A DNA stretch of 21,084 nucleotides from a virus. Where the stretch lies: the IMG/VR virus record IMGVR_UViG_3300020187_000265, positions 1 to 21,084 of that record; one strand, given 5' to 3'. A program made the position numbers and the translations under genes. This document shows positions 14,083 to 19,950 of the stretch, piece after piece. Position 1 is the stretch's first letter. Each line of letters begins with the position of its first letter. Under the pieces are notes generated by a model. It did no database searches, was not told where the DNA came from, and worked only from the letters and a program-made list of their open reading frames with translations.

Positions 14083-14841
14083 CTATTTCTCCTTGCTTGT
14101 TGCTGTAGTGATTGCTTGCTCGAAGGCTGGCCAGGTGAGGTCGATCTCATCAGGCAAGCCATATCGATTCTTTGCGATGTAACCAGGCGTCTCTGTGGTG
14201 CAAAGCACGCGCTCGCCAGTGCTAATACCGCGCACCCTGGTCTGGTTAAATCCTTTGTCTTCTTTCTTCGTGATGATCTTGTGCTTCGCGAATAGCACGC
14301 TATCGACTGACTCTTGAATCAGGCCGCTGGCTTTTGCGTGCAGCTTGATCTCGTAGCGGTCGTAGCTCTCAGTGTCCGGGCTGTTGTAAGCGCGAATATG
14401 AGTGTGCGCGAGCAAAATCAGCGACATATTCTTACGATGTCGCAGCGAATTAATCGCAGCTAAAAACTCGCGCCAATAGTCCAACGCGAACACGTAGCCC
14501 TTGCCGTACCCAAATTCCTCAATCGATTTCTTACCTTCCACCAGGCAAACCTTCTTCCAGATCAGCGGCTCTAAATGGTCCAGGCTGTCAAGCACTAGCG
14601 TGCCGTAATCATGCTCATGCTCTATCAGCGCGGTGATGGCCTCGATGAGCTCGTCGTATGTTTTGATGAGCGGGAATGCAGACAGCTCTAACGCACCTTC
14701 GCCGGCTTCCGTTTGCAGGAACACGGGGTTAGGCGCGGCAGCCGCGAACGTGGTTTTACCCACGCCGGCAGAACCAAATACGATCATCGATGGTGGCTTG
14801 AGGCCCGTAGTCTTTTTGATTGCAGATAGGTCGATAGCCAT
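14083..14841 (-). CDS. sak4: Sak4-like RecA-fold annealing ATPase, 252 aa
   Basis: A Walker A motif GSAGVGKT (residues 23-30) and a Walker B-like YGTLVLDSLDH (about 78-88) place it in the AAA_24/Sak4 group, remote RecA relatives that promote single-strand annealing. LILLAHTHIR (near 145) contains the expected motif 3. Sak4 of phage HK620 is known to work with its cognate SSB, and here a DUF669 SSB gene follows directly. With the Cas4-like nuclease downstream, this makes a complete resect-coat-anneal set for phage recombination. The ATG overlaps the upstream stop by one base. The length is normal for the family. Confidence 0.87.
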   Translation of the reverse strand: MAIDLSAIKKTTGLKPPSMIVFGSAGVGKTTFAAAAPNPVFLQTEAGEGALELSAFPLIKTYDELIEAITALIEHEHDYGTLVLDSLDHLEPLIWKKVCLVEGKKSIEEFGYGKGYVFALDYWREFLAAINSLRHRKNMSLILLAHTHIRAYNSPDTESYDRYEIKLHAKASGLIQESVDSVLFAKHKIITKKEDKGFNQTRVRGISTGERVLCTTETPGYIAKNRYGLPDEIDLTWPAFEQAITTATSKEK

Positions 14842-15269
14842 TAGATCTCACCCCCAGTGATTGAAATGTAGGGCTTAGCAGGGGAGTGCGAGAATGCTCT
14901 CGCGATCTTGCGATAAATCGTTGGCTCGTTGTTGCGAAGATATTTAAGGCGCGCAACGTCAATCGTTTGCGTCAGCTTTAGCGGGAGCATGTTCGCCGGC
15001 ACGCTATCGCGCACTGCTTGCAAGGCAATGTCATCAAGCTTGTAGTTGTTCTTGGTGGTTAGCTTGATCTTTCGACCGAATGTGGTTTCGGTTGTCTGCG
15101 AACCTTCAGCGCGCTGAGCAAGATGAGGGATCATCTGCTCTTCAATCTCAATGCGACGAGCTTTACAATTGTCCTCCAGCGTTTTCTGCTGAAGCCACTG
15201 CTCGGCTAGTACATCGAGGTTGGGTTCGTTATGGGAGGGGGTTACTGCTTCGTTTCTTTGTGCGTCCAT
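14841..15269 (-). CDS. Conserved phage protein of unknown function beside sak4, 142 aa
   Basis: The 142-residue protein is highly charged. It has an N-terminal helix (LDVLAEQWLQQKTLEDNCKA), a middle with short strands (TTETTFGRKIKLTTKNNYKL), and a C-terminal half rich in Leu and Lys (ARLKYLRNNEPTIYRKIARA). I recognise it as the type of protein often encoded just before Sak4-like genes, with no assigned activity. It is the promoter-proximal gene of the leftward operon. The ATG at 15269 has GAGAGA upstream. A role with the recombination proteins is inferred from position. Confidence 0.7.
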   Translation of the reverse strand: MDAQRNEAVTPSHNEPNLDVLAEQWLQQKTLEDNCKARRIEIEEQMIPHLAQRAEGSQTTETTFGRKIKLTTKNNYKLDDIALQAVRDSVPANMLPLKLTQTIDVARLKYLRNNEPTIYRKIARAFSHSPAKPYISITGGEI

Positions 15270-15302
15270 CGTTCATCTCTCTTTTCGTATTGAAAAAAGA
15301 GC

Positions 15303-15346
15303 GTAACCGATTTATGTAATCGTTGTCTACCTTTCGGTTACATAAA
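15303..15346. promoter_or_regulatory. Operator-like inverted repeat before the leftward operon
   Basis: TTTATGTAATCG (15311-15322) and CGGTTACATAAA (15335-15346) form a 12-bp inverted repeat with one G-T pair. A further GTAACCGA stands at 15303-15310. The GGTTACA unit is also the half-site of the dyads between repressor and cro. On the minus strand a TAGACA (5 of 6 to a -35 box) lies in the loop, but no clear -10 box follows. The site is probably an operator controlling the recombination operon. Confidence 0.6.
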
Positions 15347-15348
15347 CT

Positions 15349-15810
15349 TTAGGCAGATATTTTAGTGTTCACATAGACGCCCAATACAGGTGGTTTACTG
15401 TAAAGGTTTTTTGCCTTTGCAACGCGCACCAGTTCGCCCGCAAATTGTTCGGGGATTGCGTGATTGTAAATTGCGTTTCCGTGCGCCCAAATCATGTGCG
15501 GTCTGCGTAGTTCGAGGACGCAACTGGCTGCGCCGTCCTGGCGCAAAAGCGACAAAAAATCATTGCCTTTCATTGTCAGGGCGCGCAGGGATTTGCTTTG
15601 CCAAAAATCGCCGCAAAAAATCTTCTGTCTCTGGCCATCAATTTGAGCGCAGTCACAAATGTAGGGGCAGCAAGTGCCGACGTGCCAGATTTCAAAATCA
15701 GAAGTTGTGCAGCAATGGTAGTTGTCTTCTAAGTATATTCTGTCGATTGTATTTCGTACATACTGCGAAGCTTCTTTTGATACGTGAAGGTGATCGTCTA
15801 ACTCTCTCAT
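15349..15810 (-). CDS. Cys-rich protein co-transcribed with the repressor, 153 aa
   Basis: The ATG overlaps the repressor stop (TTATGA), with AGGAG just upstream, so it is made with the repressor in lysogens. The N-terminal 70 residues hold a dense Cys/His set: H32, C33, C34, H43, C47, C48, C52, C54 and C66. This looks like a metal-binding or disulfide-rich domain. The second half contains ALTMKGNDFLSLLRQDGAAS and a short C-terminal VLGVYVNTKISA strand. I cannot name a family. Genes cistronic with a CI-type repressor are often lysogenic-conversion or superinfection-exclusion functions, which makes this the best candidate for such a role. That is inference. Confidence 0.7.
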   Translation of the reverse strand: MRELDDHLHVSKEASQYVRNTIDRIYLEDNYHCCTTSDFEIWHVGTCCPYICDCAQIDGQRQKIFCGDFWQSKSLRALTMKGNDFLSLLRQDGAASCVLELRRPHMIWAHGNAIYNHAIPEQFAGELVRVAKAKNLYSKPPVLGVYVNTKISA

Positions 15811-16187
15811 AATTCTCCTGCTTTTGACTTCCTTGCCTTTATCAATAAATCCTTAACCTTTAACAGCGCCTCAAACTCTTCGTCTGTCAAAAGCTCAACG
15901 TCCAGCATCTTTTCGCTGCGACCTGATCCCGATTTAGATTTCACGCTCGCAAACATTTCTTCAACCAAAAATGATGGCTTTACGTTGAAAAGCTTACACA
16001 ACGCCCCGATCACTTCTTTGCTTGGAAGCCGCGTCGATCCTGACGGCTTTTCAGACTCCCACTTTGCTATCGCGTTATGACTGACTTTGACGCCGTACTG
16101 CTCAAGGTCTATAGCCATTTGCCGCAAGCTTAGTCCTCTCGCAAGACGCAACTCGGCTATCCGTCGATTGAATGGAACTCGTGACAT
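15807..16187 (-). CDS. CI-like XRE-family repressor, 126 aa
   Basis: Residues 7-75 form an XRE helix-turn-helix domain: RRIAELRLARGLSLRQMAID, then VSHNAIAKWES, then EVIGALCKLFNVKPSFLVEE. The C-terminal 50 residues are a charged helix that probably dimerises. There is no LexA/CI S24 peptidase domain (no Ser-Lys dyad), so induction cannot use RecA-triggered self-cleavage. The gene is read leftward from a promoter overlapping a perfect operator dyad at 16224-16240. It is followed at once by the Cys-rich gene. It should repress the rightward cro/prim-pol operon and probably the leftward recombination operon. A GAGGA lies seven bases before the ATG. Confidence 0.85.
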   Translation of the reverse strand: MSRVPFNRRIAELRLARGLSLRQMAIDLEQYGVKVSHNAIAKWESEKPSGSTRLPSKEVIGALCKLFNVKPSFLVEEMFASVKSKSGSGRSEKMLDVELLTDEEFEALLKVKDLLIKARKSKAGEL

Positions 16188-16220
16188 ACCCTTATCCTCT
16201 ATGGTTATTAATGCCTCCTA

Positions 16221-16249
16221 AATGTAAACCCAAGGTTTACTGATTACAA
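16221..16249 (-). promoter_or_regulatory. Repressor promoter with operator dyad
   Basis: On the minus strand TTGTAA (16249-16244) and TACATT (16226-16221) are spaced by 17 bases, giving a plausible -35/-10 pair. Between and overlapping them lies GTAAACCCAAGGTTTAC (16224-16240), a perfect 7-bp dyad with a 3-base centre. It is a likely repressor or Cro operator, allowing autoregulation. Confidence 0.62.
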
Positions 16250-16277
16250 CCCCTGCTTCAAATGTTGCATCAATAAA

Positions 16278-16308
16278 GGTTTACGCTTGTAACCTTTTCG
16301 GTTACATT
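16278..16308 (+). promoter_or_regulatory. Rightward early promoter with operator dyads
   Basis: TTTACG (16280-16285) and TACATT (16303-16308) are separated by 17 bases and would start transcription about 20 bases before the cro ATG. TGTAACC (16288-16294) and GGTTACA (16300-16306) form a perfect 7-bp inverted repeat covering the promoter. GGTTTAC (16278-16284) is a further half-site. A protein bound here would block the promoter. Confidence 0.62.
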
Positions 16309-16333
16309 TGATTTTTTTGTGAGAGCGATACCG

Positions 16334-16531
16334 ATGACACCAGACACCTTTTGGTCCGAAATAAATGTAAGTGAAATGGCCGCACAGCTCGGCCTCAGTA
16401 GGAATGCCGTTTACAAGTGGAAGCGCAGCGAAAAGGGCATACCCGCTGAGCGTGCCGCTGAGATATCATCAATACGAAACATAAAAAAATCTGCAATTCG
16501 CCCTGATTTGTGGGCCGAAATTGATGATTGA
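16334..16531 (+). CDS. Cro-like helix-turn-helix protein, 65 aa
   Basis: The short protein contains a helix-turn-helix near residues 10-35 (VSEMAAQLGLSRNAVYKWKR). A GIPAERAAEISSI segment follows, typical of Cro/YdaS-type regulators that bind the same operators as the repressor. It is transcribed divergently from the repressor and is the first gene of the rightward operon. The ATG at 16334 has GAGAG at the right distance; the upstream GTG at 16319 has no ribosome site. The stop overlaps the prim-pol ATG (ATGATTGA). Confidence 0.8.
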   Translation: MTPDTFWSEINVSEMAAQLGLSRNAVYKWKRSEKGIPAERAAEISSIRNIKKSAIRPDLWAEIDD

Positions 16532-18428
16532 GGCGCCAGCAACGCCTGCTGAAAAGGCGCGCGAGCTCTTTGAGCAGGGATTAACGATCATCCCAGCTCA
16601 CCCTCATCAAAAGATTCCTCTTATTCCTTGGCAAAAATACCAGAGTAAAGAAGTCACGGTCGATGAATTTGAATACTTCACAAGCAGCGCCAGGTTTGCC
16701 AACTGCAACTTCGCCCATGTAACCGGAAAAGAGATCGTTGTGATCGACGCTGACTCAGCAGAAGCGGAAGCCTGGGTCCGAGAGAACTTGCCTTATACGC
16801 CAAGAACAGTCGCGACAGCACGCGGTCGGCACTTCTATTATCAGGCCAATCCAAATTTTGATATCAGCAACTCGACCGATCCAGAAGCCAAGATAGATGT
16901 GCGCGGTAAGGGCGGGATTGTCATTGCTGCCGGCAGTGTTCACGCTAGCGGCGCTATCTACCAAGAGACGATCGATAAGGGCGTAGATGGCGACTGGCGA
17001 GAGCTGCCAATGCTGAGCGCTGCTGACATCGACAAGATTAGCGCCGAGAACAAGCCCAAGCCTCTGGTCGAAGCCAGCGAGGGCGGCTGGCACGATGACA
17101 TGATTCGGTACGTGGGCTCTCAGGTCCAGGCCGGGCTGACCGACGAGGATATATTGCGCACTGCAACGGGATGGACGCAGCCAGGCTACACGCATGAGCA
17201 AACCTTCGCAGAGTTTAAGGTTGCGATTAAGGGCGCCCGGGACAAAGGCTGGGACCAATCACCAGAAGTCGCGACAGCCGAGGAGATTGCTCAGATCACT
17301 GATGCTCTGGCGCCGATTGCCTTGGACATCGGCAGCATCGCAGCACTGCCAAAGCGAGAGTGGGTTTATGGCCGGCACTATATACGCAAATTTTTGTCCG
17401 TCACGGTCGCTGCCGGCGGAACCGGAAAGACGGCTCTAACATTGACAGAAGCGATGGCTATGGCGTCTGGAATACCGCTTTTGGGGATAGAAACGCCCAA
17501 GCGGAAGGTATGGGTCTGGAATTTGGAAGACCCTTTAGATGAGCTAAAAAGACGCTTGGCAGGCATTGCAGTGCATCACGGCGTAGAGGCGCATGAGTAC
17601 GCCGGCAACCTGTTCGTCAACTCAGGTCGCGACAGCTCGGTCGTCATTGCTGAGAACCGCGGCGGTGAACCAATCATTTTACCCGCTGCGGACATCATTC
17701 TTAACTACATCAAGCAGCACGCAATCGATGTCATCATCGTTGATCCTTTCGTCTCAAGTCATAAGCTAAACGAGAACGACAACGGCGCAATGGACCTGGT
17801 GGTCAAAACCTGGGGCAAAATCGCAGAGCAGGGCAACTGCGCCGTCGAGCTCGTGCATCACGTCAGGAAAGCCCAGAACGGCCAGTCAGCAAGCTATGGC
17901 GACGCCAGAGGCGCATCCGCGCTGACGGATGCCGCCAGGCACGTCAGACGATTGATGAGTATGACTTATGAAGAGGCGCGGAATGGCGGCGTTGATGAGG
18001 CTGACCGATGGCGGTACAGCCGCGAGGGCGACAGCAAAGACAACCTGGCACCGCCTAGTCGCGACAGCTCTTGGCGGCAGATGATCAGCGTGCAGCTCGA
18101 CAACGGCGATAACGTGGGCGTGCCTGAGCCCTGGGAATGGCCTGATCCTTTCGCTGAGATCACCGTGGCGGATCTCAATGCGGTGCAGACGGCCATCGGC
18201 AAGGGCGAGTGGCGCGAGGACGTGCGGTCCAAGAATTGGGCGGGAATCGCGATAGCAGACGTGCTTGGATTAGACGCTGCCCTCGCGGAAAATAAGAGCA
18301 AGATTAAACAACTGCTCGCGGTCTGGATCCAGAATCGTGAGCTCAAGGTCGTTGAGCGGGCCGACGCAAGCAGACATATGCGAAAGCATATAGAAGTCGG
18401 GGACGCTGCAAAATGGATGATCGAGTAA
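16524..18428 (+). CDS. Prim-pol / RepA-like helicase fusion, 634 aa
   Basis: The N-terminal domain (residues 1-200) is a bifunctional primase-polymerase: D75-A-D77 (VVIDADS), RGRHFYYQ near 97, and IDVRGKGGIVIAAGSVH near 125. The C-terminal half is a RecA-fold helicase of the RepA/AAA_25 type, with Walker A GGTGKT (298-303), Walker B IIVDPF (D407) and ELVHHVRK near 440. It would prime and unwind DNA for phage replication. The ATG overlaps the cro stop. The iteron array lies about 460 bases downstream, as expected for an initiator or helicase acting at a nearby origin. Four GTCGCGACAGC motifs lie inside it, in two different frames. Confidence 0.9.
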   Translation: MIEAPATPAEKARELFEQGLTIIPAHPHQKIPLIPWQKYQSKEVTVDEFEYFTSSARFANCNFAHVTGKEIVVIDADSAEAEAWVRENLPYTPRTVATARGRHFYYQANPNFDISNSTDPEAKIDVRGKGGIVIAAGSVHASGAIYQETIDKGVDGDWRELPMLSAADIDKISAENKPKPLVEASEGGWHDDMIRYVGSQVQAGLTDEDILRTATGWTQPGYTHEQTFAEFKVAIKGARDKGWDQSPEVATAEEIAQITDALAPIALDIGSIAALPKREWVYGRHYIRKFLSVTVAAGGTGKTALTLTEAMAMASGIPLLGIETPKRKVWVWNLEDPLDELKRRLAGIAVHHGVEAHEYAGNLFVNSGRDSSVVIAENRGGEPIILPAADIILNYIKQHAIDVIIVDPFVSSHKLNENDNGAMDLVVKTWGKIAEQGNCAVELVHHVRKAQNGQSASYGDARGASALTDAARHVRRLMSMTYEEARNGGVDEADRWRYSREGDSKDNLAPPSRDSSWRQMISVQLDNGDNVGVPEPWEWPDPFAEITVADLNAVQTAIGKGEWREDVRSKNWAGIAIADVLGLDAALAENKSKIKQLLAVWIQNRELKVVERADASRHMRKHIEVGDAAKWMIE

Positions 18429-18883
18429 CGTGTTACCTGTGTGGGCAAGCAAAGCTCGCCGCTGATTTTTATGAGAGCGAGTTAGCAACCAAACGATGCC
18501 GCGAATGCTTGCGCCTTATTCGACAGCGCAGCGTTAACGAAGACCACACAAAATACCTCCGCCGACTCACGGCACAATTAAAAAGCCAACGACTAAAAAG
18601 CAACTTCACCTGGGAAATCAAACCGCAGGATGTCATCGATCTATGGGAGTCCCAAAATGGGAGGTGCGCAATCTCCGGTTTAAACATGACCCATCATCGA
18701 ACGAATGAGGGCGGCAAATCCGCCTTCAACGCCTCGATCGATCGCATCAATAACCTCGAAGGGTACGTCAAAAACAACATTCAATTGGTCTGTAATCAGA
18801 CAAATACGATGCGCCACACGCTCAACGTGGGCGAATTTTGGTGGTGGATTAAGACGATTTATCAGCACCAAAACAAAGAATAG
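18413..18883 (+). CDS. HNH endonuclease, 156 aa
   Basis: A CYLCGQAK...CREC zinc-binding N-terminus (CxxC, CxxC) is followed by an HNH-type core. The core includes CAISGLNMTHH and then NASIDRINNLEGYVKNNIQL, which contains the ID-R-N and GYVKNN signature, followed by VCNQTNTMR. These proteins nick or cut DNA and in phages serve in homing, packaging or recombination. The ATG lies in the last codons of the prim-pol gene. Free-standing HNH genes in this position can be homing invaders, but coupling with the upstream gene suggests long residence. The target is unknown. Confidence 0.82.
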   Translation: MDDRVTCYLCGQAKLAADFYESELATKRCRECLRLIRQRSVNEDHTKYLRRLTAQLKSQRLKSNFTWEIKPQDVIDLWESQNGRCAISGLNMTHHRTNEGGKSAFNASIDRINNLEGYVKNNIQLVCNQTNTMRHTLNVGEFWWWIKTIYQHQNKE

Positions 18884-18892
18884 CTGTGAGGG

Positions 18893-19070
18893 CTGCGACA
18901 GTGCGACAGTTGTGCGACAGTTGGCCAAAATAACTGTCGCAGTCAATGAATCCGGGGCTTTGCGGGGAGTTTGCGACAGTTGCGACAGTTTGTTTTCTGC
19001 GACAGTTCATTTGCAAACGATTAACAGCAACGATATCAATGACTTAGAGAATCTGCGACAGTGCGACAGT
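18893..19070 (+). repeat. Iteron array TGCGACAGT, likely replication origin
   Basis: TGCGACAGT occurs as eight direct copies starting at 18894, 18902, 18913, 18972, 18981, 18998, 19054 and 19062, and once inverted at 18933-18941. Two overlapping pairs share the same 20 bases (18893-18912 and 19053-19072). The inverted copy pairs with its neighbour in a perfect 10-bp dyad (18913-18922 with 18932-18941). The array is non-coding, lies just after the prim-pol/helicase and HNH genes, and leads into an AT-rich stretch. Confidence 0.8.
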
Positions 19071-19075
19071 TGCCC

Positions 19076-19113
19076 CTATATATAGATATATAACTGGCGC
19101 ACTGTCGCGCCAG
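19076..19113. other. AT-rich tract and hairpin beside the iterons (candidate unwinding region)
   Basis: Bases 19077-19093 are an A/T tract (TATATATAGATATATAA), a typical easily melted element. It is followed by CTGGCGC (19094-19100), the loop ACTGTC, and GCGCCAG (19107-19113), a perfect 7-bp stem. The loop and the adjoining stem carry an inverted GCGACAGT. No strong T run follows, so it is not a classic terminator. The stretch 18884-19208 holds no credible gene. Confidence 0.6.
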
Positions 19114-19134
19114 CTTTATCTACATATATTCTGA

Positions 19135-19150
19135 GCGGCTGAACAGCCGC
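19135..19150. other. Short GC hairpin after the origin region
   Basis: GCGGCT and AGCCGC pair over six bases around GAAC. It lies between the A/T tract and the acidic-protein gene and may end transcripts or structure the leader. No T run follows. Confidence 0.35.
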
Positions 19151-19208
19151 CGCATTGATCATCTTGCAAGAAGTAGCGCATCAAGTTTTAGCGTTGCAAT
19201 ATTCGGTC

Positions 19209-19409
19209 ATGGCCACATTGCATTTACAGATTGATGACTTCGAACCCGGCATGACAATTCGGGTGCAGCTAGACAATGACGAGTACGTTATCGAGCTGGA
19301 TGATGACGGGCCCGATGAGCCTGATGAGGCGCCCGAGGCGGAAGACAAACCTAGAGTCGCGACAGCAGACGCGCAGCGGTTTGCGTTCGGGGGCAAGCGT
19401 GGGGGCTAG
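19209..19409 (+). CDS. Small acidic protein, 66 aa
   Basis: The ATG at 19209 begins MATLHLQIDDFEPGMTIRVQ, two or three short beta strands followed by a very acidic Asp/Glu/Pro tract (about residues 30-48). It ends in a Gly/Lys/Arg tail. No ribosome site is obvious, and a TTG at 19155 would add 18 residues, so the start is uncertain. Strongly acidic small phage proteins can mimic DNA and inhibit host nucleases, but I see no specific match. It overlaps the next gene's GTG by eleven bases. It contains a GTCGCGACAGC motif read as Val-Ala-Thr-Ala. Confidence 0.5.
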   Translation: MATLHLQIDDFEPGMTIRVQLDNDEYVIELDDDGPDEPDEAPEAEDKPRVATADAQRFAFGGKRGG

Positions 19410-19743
19410 CAAGCTTGAGGAACTGATGTCGCGACAGCTTGAGGAGGCCGGCATTGAGTTTGAGCGAGAGCAGATGCTTATCCCTGGGCGGAAGTTTAGA
19501 TTCGACTTTGTGCTGCCGCAGGCTTCCCTGATCGTTGAATGCGAGGGCGGTACGTGGAGCGGTGGTCGGCATACCAGTGGGATCGGCTTTCGCAACGATT
19601 GCGTGAAGTACAACCTGGCGGTCGAGCATGGCTATGTCGTACTTCGATATACGAGCGACCTCATCAAGAACGGATCGGCCATTGAATCGATTGCGAGGGT
19701 TCATGAGCGTTATGCCGTTCAGACGCCCTTAGAAGCGATCTGA
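19399..19743 (+). CDS. DUF559/Vsr-like PD-(D/E)XK endonuclease, 114 aa
   Basis: The core FRFDFVLP (D36), then LIVECEGG (E47, E49) and a basic GRHTSGIGFRNDCVKYN segment, matches the small DUF559/Vsr-type nucleases common in phage replication regions. KLEELMSRQLEEAGIEFERE at the start is typical of the family and supports the GTG at 19399 rather than the upstream out-of-family extension. An ATG at 19426 is also possible. It probably cleaves branched or nicked DNA during replication or packaging. The start overlaps the acidic-protein gene by eleven bases. Confidence 0.78.
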   Translation: MGASKLEELMSRQLEEAGIEFEREQMLIPGRKFRFDFVLPQASLIVECEGGTWSGGRHTSGIGFRNDCVKYNLAVEHGYVVLRYTSDLIKNGSAIESIARVHERYAVQTPLEAI

Positions 19744-19752
19744 GGCACGATC

Positions 19753-19950
19753 ATGACCTCGTCCAAGCCAGGACAAAGGGGTGCGGAACTGTCGCCTGCA
19801 AAGGGTGATTTAAGATTTCATGTGGAACGTTCTGGTTCACAGAAGATACACAAAAGATTATTCACAGATGACTACATCGATTTCGACTATGAGAACGATG
19901 TCAGGGATTTATTGCGAGACTTAGGAGTGAGCGAATATGGCAGGCACTAA
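19753..19950 (+). CDS. Hypothetical phage protein, 65 aa
   Basis: A GAGG seven bases upstream supports the ATG at 19753. The N-terminal half is basic and polar (SSKPGQRGAELSPAKGDLRF). The C-terminal half is acidic (DDYIDFDYENDVRDLLRDLG). It is probably a small soluble protein, and no family is recognised. It lies directly before terS and its stop overlaps the terS start by 14 bases. A packaging or late-regulation role is possible but only from position. Confidence 0.55.
   Translation: MTSSKPGQRGAELSPAKGDLRFHVERSGSQKIHKRLFTDDYIDFDYENDVRDLLRDLGVSEYGRH

Larger units (their letters stand above)
12478..19438 (+). repeat. Dispersed GTCGCGACAGC motif (8 exact copies)
   Basis: Exact copies on the + strand stand at 12478-12488, 13668-13678, 16809-16819, 17268-17278, 17626-17636, 18058-18068, 19356-19366 and 19428-19438. 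Ten-base TCGCGACAGC copies stand on the - strand at 12865-12874 and near 20763. T-for-C variants (GTCGCGATAGC) stand at 10603-10613 and 11020-11030. No exact + strand copy occurs in the late region before 12.4 kb. The function is unknown. Confidence 0.8.

Noticed and set aside
15390-15812. 140-codon + strand frame opposite the Cys-rich gene
   Set aside because: The - strand gene has a coupled start with AGGAG and follows the repressor; the + strand frame has no ribosome site and a basic, shadow-like composition.
18890-19075. CRISPR-like array from the repeated TGCGACAGT
   Set aside because: Repeats are only 9 bases with irregular 8-56-base spacing and no uniform spacers; iterons explain them better.
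18705-19085. + strand frame running through the iteron array
   Set aside because: It is a shadow of the HNH gene in another frame followed by repeats; it has no start signal and repetitive nonsense composition.
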